Shown here: in pieces, positions 1 through 12,158 of the stretch
Position numbering within the stretch: the first letter of the stretch is position 1
How the letters are laid out: each line of letters begins with the position of its first letter
Assembly: GCA_021775415.1 (NCBI GenBank)
Contig: JAJFHV010000017.1
Coordinates: 62,001-126,000, forward strand
DNA length: 64,000 nucleotides
Reading direction: 5' to 3'
DNA from: Hyphomicrobiales bacterium
Lineage (GTDB): Bacteria > Pseudomonadota > Alphaproteobacteria > Rhizobiales > Rhizobiaceae
Notes under the pieces: model-generated
What the model saw: only the letters and a program-made list of their open reading frames with translations
Database searches by the model: none
What the model was told of the DNA's origin: nothing
Program-made: the position numbers and the translations under genes

Positions 1-154
1 CTACCTTGAGCACCGCCTGATCTGCGGTGAGTGATTTTCTGGCCAGGCTTTCAAGCGCCTCGTGACTTATCTCAACCACCACTTTGCGACCATCAATCAG
101 CACGGACCTTCCAAGCTTGTCGTAGCGCAGGGATTTGAGATCAAGGCGTTGCAT
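1..154 (-). CDS. Small unknown protein after pdhB (3' end cut by window), DUF1488-like
   Basis: An open frame begins with ATG three bases after the pdhB stop codon and runs off the left edge, so about 51 codons are visible. The product starts MQRLDLKSLRYDKLGR and continues with a GRKVVVEIS segment, then an SHEALESLARK segment. The pattern of a short strand, a GR-V-V segment and an IS-EALE-LA helix resembles DUF1488-type small proteins, but the match is from memory and weak. The tight spacing says it is translated with the pdhA-pdhB operon. In related bacteria a small gene often sits between pdhB and the E2 gene pdhC, which I would expect further left. Function unknown. Confidence 0.55.
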   Translation of the reverse strand, partial: MQRLDLKSLRYDKLGRSVLIDGRKVVVEISHEALESLARKSLTADQAVLKV

Positions 155-157
155 GAA

Positions 158-1540
158 TTAGTCCCTGTAGCTTACATTCTTAACCGCCTGCACCACCTCG
201 TCGACATTTGGCAGGGCCAGTTTTTCAAGGTTCTCGGCATAGGGCATAGGCACATCCTTGCCGCAGATGGTGATCACCGGTGCATCGAGATAATCAAAGG
301 CCTTTTGTACAATCTGGCTGGCGATGTGATCGCCCACGGAGGATTGTGGGAACCCCTCCTCGACGGTCACCAACCGGCCTGTCTTTTTGACGGATTCTAT
401 CACCGTATCCATATCGAGTGGCCGCAAGGTTCGAAGATCAATGATCTCCACGTCGATACCATCTGCTGCCAGCTGCTCAGCCGCCTTGATGGCGTAGGTC
501 ATGCCGATACCAAATGATACGATTGTCGCATCATTTCCTTGCTTGTGGATCCGTGCCTTGCCAATCGGCAACACATGATCTTCGAGGTTAGGCACCTCAA
601 AGCTTTGGCCATAGAGTATTTCGTTTTCCAGGAATATTACCGGATTGGGGTCACGGATCGCAGCTTTTAACAGGCCTTTTGCATCCGATGCATTGTAGGG
701 CATGACAACCTTCAGGCCAGGGATATGACTGTACCAGGCTGCATAGCAATGGGAGTGCTGAGCACCCACGCGTGCCGCAGCGCCGTTCGTCCCACGAAAT
801 ACGATCGGTGCGCCCATCTGACCGCCTGACATATACAAGGTTTTGGCCGCGGAATTGATGATCTGGTCAATTGCCTGCATTGCGAAGTTAAAAGTCATAA
901 ATTCAACAATTGGCTTGAGGCCTGCCATTGCAGCACCTACGCCAATACCGGCAAATCCATGCTCGGTGATCGGGGTGTCCACAACGCGTTTTGCGCCAAA
1001 TTCGTCAAGCAGCCCCTGGGTGATTTTGTAGGCACCCTGGTATTCGGCAACTTCTTCCCCCATGACAAAAACATCCGGATCGGCGCGCATTTCTTCGGCC
1101 ATTGCAGAATTAAGTGCTTCGCGAACAGTCATGGAAACCATTTCGGTTCCAGCTGGAATATCGGGGTCTGATGCAATTTCGAGCGCCGGCACTGCTACCG
1201 CATTTACTGCAGCGGATGTAGCTTCCGGCTCTGCTGACACTTGTTCCGTCACAGGTTCTGCTGCAGGAGATTTCACAGTTACAGCGCTTGCATCCTCGCC
1301 CTCCTCTGACAGCAGAGCGATTACGGCATTGACCTTTACGCCTTCAGTGCCCGCATCAACCACCAGTTTGGCCACCTTGCCTTCATCGACAGCTTCCACT
1401 TCCATGGTGGCTTTATCTGTCTCAATTTCTGCAATGATGTCGCCAGCGCTAACGTCATCCCCTTCCTTCACCAACCATTTGGCAAGGTTTCCCTCTTCCA
1501 TGGTGGGCGAAAGGGCTGGCATTAGAATTTCGATTGGCAT
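158..1540 (-). CDS. pdhB: Pyruvate dehydrogenase E1 component subunit beta, with N-terminal lipoyl domain
   Basis: Beta subunit of the thiamine-dependent E1 enzyme, which decarboxylates pyruvate in the cytoplasmic pyruvate dehydrogenase complex. Residues 1-80 form a biotinyl/lipoyl domain with the lipoyl lysine in ETDKATMEV (K43). An Ala/Glu/Val-rich flexible linker follows to about residue 135, then the transketolase-type beta fold starting near [13 protein letters not shown] and ending in the C-terminal transketolase domain ([15 protein letters not shown]). The extra lipoyl domain on E1 beta (460 residues rather than about 330) is typical of alphaproteobacteria. It lies 15 bp after pdhA, with AAGGA 12 bases before the ATG, so the two are one operon. 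The E2 and E3 genes are not in the window. Confidence 0.97.
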   Translation of the reverse strand: MPIEILMPALSPTMEEGNLAKWLVKEGDDVSAGDIIAEIETDKATMEVEAVDEGKVAKLVVDAGTEGVKVNAVIALLSEEGEDASAVTVKSPAAEPVTEQVSAEPEATSAAVNAVAVPALEIASDPDIPAGTEMVSMTVREALNSAMAEEMRADPDVFVMGEEVAEYQGAYKITQGLLDEFGAKRVVDTPITEHGFAGIGVGAAMAGLKPIVEFMTFNFAMQAIDQIINSAAKTLYMSGGQMGAPIVFRGTNGAAARVGAQHSHCYAAWYSHIPGLKVVMPYNASDAKGLLKAAIRDPNPVIFLENEILYGQSFEVPNLEDHVLPIGKARIHKQGNDATIVSFGIGMTYAIKAAEQLAADGIDVEIIDLRTLRPLDMDTVIESVKKTGRLVTVEEGFPQSSVGDHIASQIVQKAFDYLDAPVITICGKDVPMPYAENLEKLALPNVDEVVQAVKNVSYRD

Positions 1541-1555
1541 GGCTGTTTACAGTCC

Positions 1556-2593
1556 TTAAACCAGAATATCGGTGTAAAGTTCAGATGGATCCGGTAACGC
1601 GGCGGCTTGGGCAAACTCTGCTGATTTGCCGACGGTTTCGCGGATGTCCTTGTCGATGGCTTTCAAGTCGTCCTCAGTTGCCCATTTCTTTTTGACCATC
1701 CGCTGGCGAACCTGTTCGATCGGGTCATGTTCTGCCCGCATTTTCTGGACTTCATCCTTGGTGCGGTACTTTGCAGGATCAGACATTGAATGACCACGAT
1801 AACGATAAGTCTTCATTTCCAGAATAAACGGTCCCTTGCCATCGCGAGCCCACTCAACTGCGTGATCACCCGCAGCTTTCACGGCGCGAACATCCATTCC
1901 ATCTACTGACATTCCTGGAATGTTAAAGGAGGCTCCACGCTGTGAGAAATGGGTTTCCGCCGAGGAGCGTGTCACCGACGTCCCCATGGCATAACGGTTA
2001 TTCTCAATGATGTATATTACCGGCAAGTCCCAAAGGGATGCCATGTTGAAGCTCTCATACACCTGCCCCTGGTTAGATGCTCCGTCACCAAAATACGCCA
2101 ATGAAACATTCTTGTTTCCGCGATAGGAGTTTGCAAACGCCAATCCAGTTCCAAGGGATGCTTGCGCGCCGACAATGCCGTGGCCACCATAGAAGTTACG
2201 TTCCTTGGAAAACATGTGCATTGAGCCGCCCTTGCCACGGGAATAACCGCTAGCCCGGCCGGTCAGTTCAGCCATCACACCATCAGGATTCATGCCACAG
2301 GCCAGCATATGGCCGTGGTCGCGATATCCAGTGATTACCTGGTCACCCTCACCAATCGCCATTTGCATTCCGGTAACGACAGCTTCCTGCCCAATGTAAA
2401 GGTGACAAAATCCACCAATGAAACCCATACCGTATAACTGGCCTGCTTTTTCCTCGAAGCGGCGAATTAACAGCATATCGGAGTATGCTTTGAGTTCCTG
2501 GTCTTTGGTAAACTGGAGAGGTGGCGGGGTATTTTGAACGGTCGAATGGTTTGCTGAATTGCCAGCAGCTTTTTTCCCGGCTTTTCCCGCCAT
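1556..2593 (-). CDS. pdhA: Pyruvate dehydrogenase E1 component subunit alpha
   Basis: Alpha subunit of heterotetrameric E1; with PdhB it binds thiamine diphosphate and transfers the acetyl group to the lipoyl domains. The ThDP motif is clear: GDGASNQGQ, then about 25 residues later IIENN. The conserved loop YRYRGHSMSDPAKYR is also present. The N terminus is a Lys/Ala-rich tail. I start at the ATG at 2593 (MAGKAGKK) because GGGAG lies 8 bases upstream of it, while the in-frame ATG 27 bases earlier has no ribosome binding site. Translation from here gives 345 residues, normal for the family. It is first of the pdhA-pdhB pair and lies downstream of ftsB with a 199 bp gap that must contain its promoter. 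Confidence 0.96.
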   Translation of the reverse strand: MAGKAGKKAAGNSANHSTVQNTPPPLQFTKDQELKAYSDMLLIRRFEEKAGQLYGMGFIGGFCHLYIGQEAVVTGMQMAIGEGDQVITGYRDHGHMLACGMNPDGVMAELTGRASGYSRGKGGSMHMFSKERNFYGGHGIVGAQASLGTGLAFANSYRGNKNVSLAYFGDGASNQGQVYESFNMASLWDLPVIYIIENNRYAMGTSVTRSSAETHFSQRGASFNIPGMSVDGMDVRAVKAAGDHAVEWARDGKGPFILEMKTYRYRGHSMSDPAKYRTKDEVQKMRAEHDPIEQVRQRMVKKKWATEDDLKAIDKDIRETVGKSAEFAQAAALPDPSELYTDILV

Positions 2594-2675
2594 TGTGTAT
2601 TCTCCCGATTGGGTTGCCATTGTTGCGCTTTAAGGTGAAAACTTCAATTGCAATCGGTGCACGGCAGTATTGTTA

Positions 2676-2692
2676 TTCACGCTTATCGTGAA
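2676..2692. repeat. Short palindrome in the pdhA upstream region
   Basis: TTCACG and CGTGAA form a perfect 6 bp inverted repeat around a 5-base spacer, about 85 bp before the pdhA start. The size suits a dimeric regulator site or a weak hairpin in the leader; no T-tract follows on either strand, so it is not an intrinsic terminator. A TATACT sequence that could serve as a -10 box lies upstream of it with respect to pdhA. Function is inferred only from position. Confidence 0.3.
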
Positions 2693-2792
2693 GGGCTGAC
2701 GAACCAAATTCAACCCTCAAAAAGTATAAAGTCTTTCAGTAGAGCCCGTGTTTTAGCGAATTACCCCATCAAATCAAACAAACTATGTGTGA

Positions 2793-3122
2793 TTATTGGC
2801 TTACTGATGTTTTCATGATCGTGATTTCATCGTCATGCAACAAATTGAGATGGTAGCGGGCCTGTTCATCAAGCATGTCACGTTCAATCGTGCCATTTCT
2901 CAGTAATCTTACGCGATCTTCAAGTTGTTGACGCTCAATACGGTGAGCTGCCAACCGATAATTGAGATTGATTGCCTGCTCCTCCAATTGTATTTGAGCT
3001 TCGGTCCCGTATCGTCCGATTTGGGCATGGTAGAAAAAATAGGAACTCAAAAGAATGGAAAATGCCGGTACGACAAGTTTACCCAGACCGGTGTTTCTTT
3101 TTTGACGAGTCGACACTGACAA
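2793..3122 (-). CDS. ftsB: Septum formation initiator family protein (FtsB/DivIC-like)
   Basis: A 109-residue bitopic membrane protein of the divisome. It has a short basic N terminus (TRQKRNTGLGK), one membrane helix at about residues 15-32, then a coiled coil (EEQAINLNYRLAAHRIERQQ) and a C-terminal DMLDEQARYHLNLL segment that is typical of the FtsB family. FtsB bridges FtsL and FtsQ and helps activate septal peptidoglycan synthesis. The position between eno and pdhA is the usual alphaproteobacterial one. The only upstream start in frame is TTG at 3122, directly after an in-frame TGA; a GTG two codons later is an alternative, and neither has a good Shine-Dalgarno sequence, so the exact start is uncertain. 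Confidence 0.85.
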   Translation of the reverse strand: MSVSTRQKRNTGLGKLVVPAFSILLSSYFFYHAQIGRYGTEAQIQLEEQAINLNYRLAAHRIERQQLEDRVRLLRNGTIERDMLDEQARYHLNLLHDDEITIMKTSVSQ

Positions 3123-3206
3123 TACTCATTACGCAAAACTAAACTGAGAATTAGACAATGATCCAACACACTTAACATAGGGTTTACGGGATGCTCTTAG
3201 CCGGCA

Positions 3207-4496
<1,290 letters not shown>

Positions 4497-4690
4497 TTAG
4501 TTGCCAGTGGTTCTAAAACCAAATGACCGTAGATGGCAATAAATCTGCTTGCGTCATAAACTACACATGGATGCCTGGCTGGTAATTCTGCATTCCCTGA
4601 TGGGTTATCCACATACCCAAATTCTGCCCCATTCTGGCCGCGTTTCCTCCAAAGATTAATTTTAGCAGGAGGAAAACAAGGAGCAGTCAA

Positions 4691-5898
<1,208 letters not shown>

Positions 5899-6765
5899 TT
5901 ACTTTCCGGCTTCCAAAAATGCCAGTGTCATCCCCTGCCCTGGTGCTGGCGGCACGACCAGACGTGGACCTATTTTCGAGTATTCTATTTCGTTTTTCTC
6001 GAGCAGTTTGGAAACTGTCTTGAGATTTTTCACTTCAATATCAACCGCCATCGCTCTTAGTCCACGCCCGACGGGCACATCCCCAATGCCGTAATAGGCG
6101 GAAAGTCCATCCGCTGTAAGAGTTGTCAAAGTGCCATTTGGCAATGATTGATCCATGCCAAATGAATGGGAACGTACGTCGCGTTGTCCGCACACAGTTT
6201 GCAGATAGTACTGAAAATCGGAAGGCACCGGTTCGTAAAGTGTGACCTGGGCAATGCGCGTTGCGCCATTGTCATGCTTGAGCAGTTTTGGATTTGGCTT
6301 GGTAACTGATCCGACATCCTCACACAGAAACAAACTAAGATCTGGTGCACGATCATCCAGCGCGAAGGCAAGACGCGCATGTACGCCAGTTCTTTTCACG
6401 GTCACCAGTTTTCCGGGTTTGTATCCTGCTTTTTTGAACGCCCTGCGTTCGGCTTTTGCATCATCGCCGGTGAACACCACCATCGAAAATCCATTGTCAC
6501 CGTTGCGAAAACGGTAGGAGGCATCGCGGCTTAAAAAATTGTTACCCCTGACAGCATTGGCTTCAACAGTCTCCCGATGGCCGATAGCGAGCGGCTCAAG
6601 AAACGTGCCATTGGCAAATTTTATGCAGCAATTCTCTGTGCCGAATTTGTGTCGTCCGTCCGGTGCAACACAAAATCCCAGCGACTGATATCGCTCGCGC
6701 GCAATATCCAGGTCGGGCACCGGCAGAACTACATGGTCGAGATTGCGGGGTTCGAGTTTACTCAT
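5899..6765 (-). CDS. VOC (glyoxalase-fold) family protein
   Basis: A two-module vicinal-oxygen-chelate fold protein of 288 residues. The first module begins LDHVVLPVPDLDIARERYQS, the classic beta-alpha-beta start of the fold, and a second module is visible from about residue 165 (ARIAQVTLYEPVPSDFQYYL) to the C-terminal PGQGMTLAFLE. This resembles the glyoxalase-like domain proteins of about 290 residues found in alphaproteobacteria. The substrate is unknown and I cannot place the metal ligands with confidence. I start at the ATG at 6765; the frame also opens at a TTG 36 bases upstream. It precedes kdsA by 12 bp and follows the MDR gene, which ends 54 bp upstream. Confidence 0.8.
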   Translation of the reverse strand: MSKLEPRNLDHVVLPVPDLDIARERYQSLGFCVAPDGRHKFGTENCCIKFANGTFLEPLAIGHRETVEANAVRGNNFLSRDASYRFRNGDNGFSMVVFTGDDAKAERRAFKKAGYKPGKLVTVKRTGVHARLAFALDDRAPDLSLFLCEDVGSVTKPNPKLLKHDNGATRIAQVTLYEPVPSDFQYYLQTVCGQRDVRSHSFGMDQSLPNGTLTTLTADGLSAYYGIGDVPVGRGLRAMAVDIEVKNLKTVSKLLEKNEIEYSKIGPRLVVPPAPGQGMTLAFLEAGK

Positions 6766-6819
6766 GAGCGCCGGTTTGCCTGATTGATTGCGTGTTGGCA
6801 AGCTTGCCCGTTAGCCGGG

Positions 6820-7794
6820 TCAAAGTTTGATCACCACATTGCCATTTGCCTTGCCGCTTTCAACAAGCTCATGAGCCTTGGCAATCTCACTCAACGGAAA
6901 TTCCGCACCAATGCGGGTAACTGCGCTTTCAGATTTTGCAAAGTTTTCAAGGCGCGCTACGGCTGCCATTCTTTGCGCTTCCTCCAATTCATAGACCAGA
7001 AAAAATTGCAGGGTAATTGACTTGAACAGTAATTCGCGAAAAGGCACACCCAACTCACCCATGTCGTTCGAACCGTAGCAATAGATTGCACTATGTGGAG
7101 CAAGTGCACCGGTTGAGATCAATAATGAAGTAGATAAAAAATCCATGTCAATTACAGCTTCAACACCCGCACCGCCGGTTATCTCCATTATGCGTGCAGC
7201 CACATCTTCATTGCGATAGTCGATTGCGGCCTTGGCGCCAGCCGCCAAAACGATTTCATGTTTGGCAGCAGAAGCGGTTCCAATTACCTGTTTTCCCAAT
7301 TGCGTCAGCATTTGGGTTGCGTAATGCCCAACAGATGACGCGGCACCGGTGACGAGCACGAACTTTGCAGCGCTGGCCTCCAAGAGGTTCACAGCATGCG
7401 CAGCTGTCAGACCTGGGATGCCGAAACATGCAGCTGCTGAAAATTCAATGCTTTGATCAAGTCGGACAGCTTGTGCTTGAGGCAGGCAGATATATTCTGC
7501 AGCGGTACCCATTGAACGTTGCCACTGGCCATTCCATATCCAGACTCGCTCACCAATGCGGGTCTTATCAACCCCTTCACCAACGGCTTCGATTTCCCCT
7601 GCCCCGTCACTGTGTGGAATAACAAAATCGCCTACCAAAGGCCGCCCCGCACGAGATTTGACGTCGGATGGATTGACGCCGGAAGTCGCCAACTTAACCA
7701 AAACTTCGCCTGCAACCGGTTCGGGGGTAGGCTTGTCGCCCAGAATCAGGACAGAATCTGCCGGACCATTTCGCTCATACCAGGCAGCTTTCAT
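6820..7794 (-). CDS. Zinc-independent MDR-family NADPH:quinone oxidoreductase-like protein
   Basis: Medium-chain dehydrogenase/reductase of 324 residues. It begins with the GroES-like domain (MKAAWYERNGPADSVL, GEVLVKLATSGVNPSDVKSR) and continues with a Rossmann domain (VLVTGAASSVGHYATQM, then QVIGTASA). No cluster of four structural zinc cysteines and no catalytic Cys-His pair is visible, so it belongs with the quinone oxidoreductases and crotonase-like reductases and not with alcohol dehydrogenases. The true substrate cannot be read from sequence. Its ATG overlaps the stop of the DUF1801 gene as ATGA, so the two are translationally coupled. Confidence 0.88.
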   Translation of the reverse strand: MKAAWYERNGPADSVLILGDKPTPEPVAGEVLVKLATSGVNPSDVKSRAGRPLVGDFVIPHSDGAGEIEAVGEGVDKTRIGERVWIWNGQWQRSMGTAAEYICLPQAQAVRLDQSIEFSAAACFGIPGLTAAHAVNLLEASAAKFVLVTGAASSVGHYATQMLTQLGKQVIGTASAAKHEIVLAAGAKAAIDYRNEDVAARIMEITGGAGVEAVIDMDFLSTSLLISTGALAPHSAIYCYGSNDMGELGVPFRELLFKSITLQFFLVYELEEAQRMAAVARLENFAKSESAVTRIGAEFPLSEIAKAHELVESGKANGNVVIKL

Positions 7795-8204
7795 GGGGTG
7801 GACTTTCGCTTGTGATAGGTCAGCGCCATTGCAATACAGTGAGACAATTCGTTTTCGGGCAGCGGTTCATTCAGGCCAATCAGAATTGCACGGTTACCGG
7901 CGTAGTGGAAGCGTTCCGGATACCACGCCTTGAAAGTTTCAACCAGATTTGTGCTGCATATGAAATAGATTGCCGCCTTATCTCCTTCCTGTCCCAAACG
8001 GATGGTTGATCCAATACCATTTGGTTCAGCAACGTAACTTGGCTGCCCCCATTTCAGACATTCTGTAACCTTCAAGACACCTTCGGTGGCGTCAGCAGTC
8101 TCAAATATCAGCTCGCGTAATTTCATGAGGCAGTTTTGATATTGTTCCGGCAGCTTGGAAAACATTTTTGCAACGACTGGGTCTGAAATAGCCGGTGTGG
8201 GCAT
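7791..8204 (-). CDS. DUF1801 domain-containing protein
   Basis: A soluble protein of 137 residues with the DUF1801 (YdhG/YjbR-like) pattern: an N-terminal helix pair (MFSKLPEQYQNCLMKLRELI), a TEGVLKVTECLKWGQPSY segment, the strand-rich IRLGQEGDKAAIYFIC, then FHYAGNRAILIGL and a C-terminal helix. The KWGQPSY element is the family hallmark. Function is unknown; members are small cytoplasmic proteins sometimes linked to iron handling. I use the ATG at 8204, because an upstream in-frame start would place a strong 12 bp hairpin (8246-8275) inside the coding region. It overlaps the MDR gene by four bases. Confidence 0.85.
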   Translation of the reverse strand: MPTPAISDPVVAKMFSKLPEQYQNCLMKLRELIFETADATEGVLKVTECLKWGQPSYVAEPNGIGSTIRLGQEGDKAAIYFICSTNLVETFKAWYPERFHYAGNRAILIGLNEPLPENELSHCIAMALTYHKRKSTP

Positions 8205-8245
8205 AGGGAATCTCAATTGTTGTTCGGCCTTGCCCCCGCCCAAGA

Positions 8246-8275
8246 TACGGAAGCCGCTAAGGTGCGGCTTCCGTA
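8246..8275 (-). terminator. Strong stem-loop after the His-rich gene, probable terminator
   Basis: TACGGAAGCCGC at 8246-8257 and GCGGCTTCCGTA at 8264-8275 make a perfect 12 bp stem with a 6-base loop. It lies 37 bp past the stop of the His-rich peptide gene (8313) and 41 bp before the DUF1801 start (8204), both on the minus strand. There is no T-run after the stem, only TCTTGGG, so termination would be inefficient or factor-assisted; an mRNA 3'-end stabiliser is the alternative. Confidence 0.6.
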
Positions 8276-8312
8276 GGATTGTCAAATCAAACTAAATCCA
8301 GTCGCACATGAC

Positions 8313-8555
8313 CTAATGGTACAATAGCCCGTGATGGATATGCCCGTGTTGATGTTTGTGGCATTTCTTCTTCGCATGCCCAAGGCTCAATGTCAGATGA
8401 CAATGGCGATGGCGATGTTTGTGATTTGCCAGCGCCACACTGTCTTTTGGTTTTACAGTTTCTGCAGGAGCTTTGCGAAGATATGCTGCAGAAGCCGAAA
8501 TACTACTCAAAGCCAACCCGGCAACAAGAATCAAGGATGCCGCTTTTTTCGTCAT
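8313..8555 (-). CDS. Secreted histidine-rich small protein
   Basis: An 80-residue precursor. A Sec signal peptide (MTKKAASLILVAGLALS, cleavage near ASA at residue 23) is followed by a short mature peptide of about 57 residues. The last 38 residues contain 13 histidines, in clusters such as HKHRHRHCH and HKHQHGHIHH, with two cysteines. AAGGA stands 7 bases before the ATG, so translation is well supported. I do not recognise a named family. The composition suggests binding of Zn, Cu or Ni in the periplasm, which is an inference. It seems to be a single-gene unit: about 460 bp upstream has no gene and a strong hairpin lies downstream. Confidence 0.75.
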   Translation of the reverse strand: MTKKAASLILVAGLALSSISASAAYLRKAPAETVKPKDSVALANHKHRHRHCHLTLSLGHAKKKCHKHQHGHIHHGLLYH

Positions 8556-9016
8556 GATAGTTCCTTCCAGCAGGAGGTTTTTGACAAGCCCCTAATTTGA
8601 GTCGGTATGCTTCAACAAGATGACATGACGCACCATGGTTGCCAAGTCTCGATGGAGGATGAGGAATGTGGGGGCAGCTGAACCATCGCCCCATTTATTA
8701 GATGGTTCAGCTGCTCACGCCACGGTCGAAGCAATTGCTGCGAACTAGCACTAGAAACAGATTGATGTTCGCCCCAATATTCTGCTTCTCTTAGTTACGC
8801 CACTTGCATGAAAGAACACGTGGATACGTATCAAAAACTGATTGCCCATCATTATAGGCTTCGCCCGCATGTGTCTAATGCATGCGAAAAATACTCGCTA
8901 TGCAAACAACAAATGCCCATGGGATTGCGATGAACGTGTGATATTCATCTGTGTTTCTGGTGAAAATTGACCAAGTTTTGATAAACTCTTTACGGCTCAA
9001 GAAATGGGGAAAAAAT
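8556..9016. other. Gene-poor stretch between pyrG and the His-rich gene
   Basis: No convincing gene is seen in these 461 bases. It must hold the promoter of the His-rich gene (minus strand), for which I see only weak candidates, and the 3' end of the pyrG transcript, for which no intrinsic terminator is visible apart from a T-rich run right at the pyrG stop. Its one clear structure is the inverted repeat at 8674-8714, annotated separately. Confidence 0.6.
8674..8714. repeat. Perfect 14 bp inverted repeat, role unknown
   Basis: GCAGCTGAACCATC at 8674-8687 and its exact reverse complement at 8701-8714 flank a 13-base AT-rich spacer. It lies about 120 bp upstream of the His-rich gene start and 300 bp past the pyrG stop. 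No T-tract follows on either strand. It could be a regulator site for the His-rich gene, a transcript 3'-end hairpin, or a relic of a mobile repeat. Confidence 0.6.
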
Positions 9017-10669
<1,653 letters not shown>

Positions 10670-10706
10670 TCAGTTCGATTCGACCAGCACAAAATTGCGC
10701 TTTTTT

Positions 10707-10741
10707 CAAAAAAATACTCCCGAAGGCTCATCCGGGAGTAT
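10707..10741 (-). terminator. Rho-independent terminator of secG
   Basis: On the minus strand ATACTCCCG (from 10741) and CGGGAGTAT form a 9 bp stem with a 10-base loop, followed by a run of seven T. It sits 20 bp after the secG stop, in the gap before pyrG. Stem, loop and T-tract all fit a classical intrinsic terminator. Confidence 0.88.
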
Positions 10742-10761
10742 CGCTTGTCTAATTTACCGTC

Positions 10762-11121
10762 TTACTGGCTGGTTGGAACCTGCGGTTCGGTGTTTTCTTC
10801 TTCCTGGGGTTGCAGGAGGTCAAGAACGCCCTCGCCTGAGCCTTCAGAACCCTGTTGAACTGGAATTCTGTCCAAAACATCCGTCGGGCTTTCATTGTAT
10901 TTTGCCATCACACCCAAAACAATTGAGGTGGCAAAGAAAGCGGCTGCCAAAATTGCGGTAGTGCGGGTAAGGGCATTTGCAGCTCCGCGGGCCGACATAA
11001 AGCCGCCACCGCCTCCGCCGCCGCCCATACCAAGAGCGCCACCTTCGGAGCGTTGAAGTAATACGACTGCCACCAAGGCAACAACGACCATAAGGTGGAT
11101 AACGATAATCACGGTTTCCAT
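10762..11121 (-). CDS. secG: Preprotein translocase subunit SecG
   Basis: Inner-membrane subunit of the SecYEG channel. The start METVIIVIHLMVVVALVAVV gives the first membrane helix, followed by the conserved LLQRSEGGALGMGGG loop and the second helix (LTRTTAILAAAFFATSIVLGV). The C-terminal tail of about 50 residues is acidic and Gln/Pro-rich, which is common and variable in alphaproteobacterial SecG. I start at 11121 because AGGA precedes that ATG by 9 bases; the frame opens 30 bases earlier without a family match. It is downstream of tpiA by 93 bp, the usual tpiA-secG order. Confidence 0.94.
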   Translation of the reverse strand: METVIIVIHLMVVVALVAVVLLQRSEGGALGMGGGGGGGGFMSARGAANALTRTTAILAAAFFATSIVLGVMAKYNESPTDVLDRIPVQQGSEGSGEGVLDLLQPQEEENTEPQVPTSQ

Positions 11122-11214
11122 GAAACTGATCCTATAGGAGGAATTCGGCAAGCCCGGTGGCCCGCTGGATTTGCGGCTCTTTTACACGACTAAATGGTGG
11201 GTGCAAACCCTGTT

Positions 11215-11988
11215 TCAAGTGTTCTTGATGTTACGGTAAGCGTTGCAGATACCTAGGAAATCGGCAGCCTTTAAACTTGCGCCTCCCACCAGCGCACCAT
11301 CGACATTTTCTATGGCCATCAACTCGGTTGCGTTTTCAGGTTTTACCGAGCCGCCATACAACAATCGCATCCGGCTTCCCTCGTTACCAAATCGTTCGGT
11401 AAGTTGCTTTCGCATGAAGCCGTGCGCTTCGTGAACATCCTCGACGGCTGGAGTAAGACCGGTACCAATTGCCCAAACGGGCTCGTAGGCGACCGCAACT
11501 GTATCGGCGGTTGCGCTGTCGGGCATAGACTGACCAAGTTGCTCGCTCAGAACCTCAAGCGTACGCCCGGATTTACGTTCGGCCTCGGTTTCTCCAATAC
11601 AAACAATTGTGAGCAATCCGACTCTCAGACCAGCGCCTGCCTTTGCTTTTACTGTAGTGCTGGATTCTCCATGATCGGTCCGACGTTCCGAATGTCCGAC
11701 AATAACGGCATTCGCGCCACAATCGGCGATCATCTCCGCCGAACAATCCCCGGTGTGTGCGCCGCTCGCATTGATGTGACAATCCTGGCCACCGATCATC
11801 ACGGAAGTATTGCTGGTTCTTTTGGCGGCGCTGTGGATGAGCGTTGCGGGCACACACACCAGCATGTCCAGAAAACCGCGTAATTCGGTGTTATATCCTT
11901 TGGTCATTGCCTCCAATTCGTGCAAGGAGGCGTGCAGGCCGTTCATTTTCCAGTTTCCAGCGACAAGCGGCTTAATTTTGGGTGTCAT
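11215..11988 (-). CDS. tpiA: Triosephosphate isomerase
   Basis: Interconverts dihydroxyacetone phosphate and glyceraldehyde 3-phosphate. At 257 residues it is a standard TIM barrel: [10 protein letters not shown] with the substrate-binding Asn and Lys, the catalytic His in VIVGHSERR, the catalytic Glu in [12 protein letters not shown], and the phosphate-binding [12 protein letters not shown]. It leads the tpiA-secG unit and is divergent from ppiD across 170 bp. Confidence 0.98.
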   Translation of the reverse strand: MTPKIKPLVAGNWKMNGLHASLHELEAMTKGYNTELRGFLDMLVCVPATLIHSAAKRTSNTSVMIGGQDCHINASGAHTGDCSAEMIADCGANAVIVGHSERRTDHGESSTTVKAKAGAGLRVGLLTIVCIGETEAERKSGRTLEVLSEQLGQSMPDSATADTVAVAYEPVWAIGTGLTPAVEDVHEAHGFMRKQLTERFGNEGSRMRLLYGGSVKPENATELMAIENVDGALVGGASLKAADFLGICNAYRNIKNT

Positions 11989-12092
11989 GAGTTCATCCAG
12001 ATAAGTTTACTGTCCTTCTGCTAACAGGAATTTTATAAAACGCAAATTGGCCATGATCACGCACCTGATGCGGTTGTGATATGGCTCACAAG

Positions 12093-12104
12093 GCGATATA
12101 TCGC
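12093..12104. promoter_or_regulatory. Palindrome in the tpiA/ppiD divergent promoter region
   Basis: GCGATATATCGC is a perfect 12 bp palindrome, flanked by CAAG and CTTG in near symmetry. It lies 105 bp upstream of tpiA and 54 bp upstream of ppiD, so a bound dimer could affect either gene. The regulator is unknown; chance occurrence is possible. Confidence 0.3.
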
Positions 12105-12158
12105 TTGAGAAAATGCCGTGCTGTTATTGCCCGGCCACACATTTGATTTGGAATAGAC

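Noticed and set aside
1062-1559. Long plus-strand open frame opposite the lipoyl and linker part of pdhB.
   Set aside because: It is an antisense shadow of a conserved gene; its Ser/Thr/Ala-rich product reflects the complement of an Ala/Glu/Val-rich linker.
8666-8701. An 11-codon ORF with one Trp and a good ribosome binding site, within the inverted repeat, resembling a leader peptide.
   Set aside because: There is no run of regulatory codons, no downstream plus-strand gene and no T-tract, so a leader-peptide attenuator has nothing to control.
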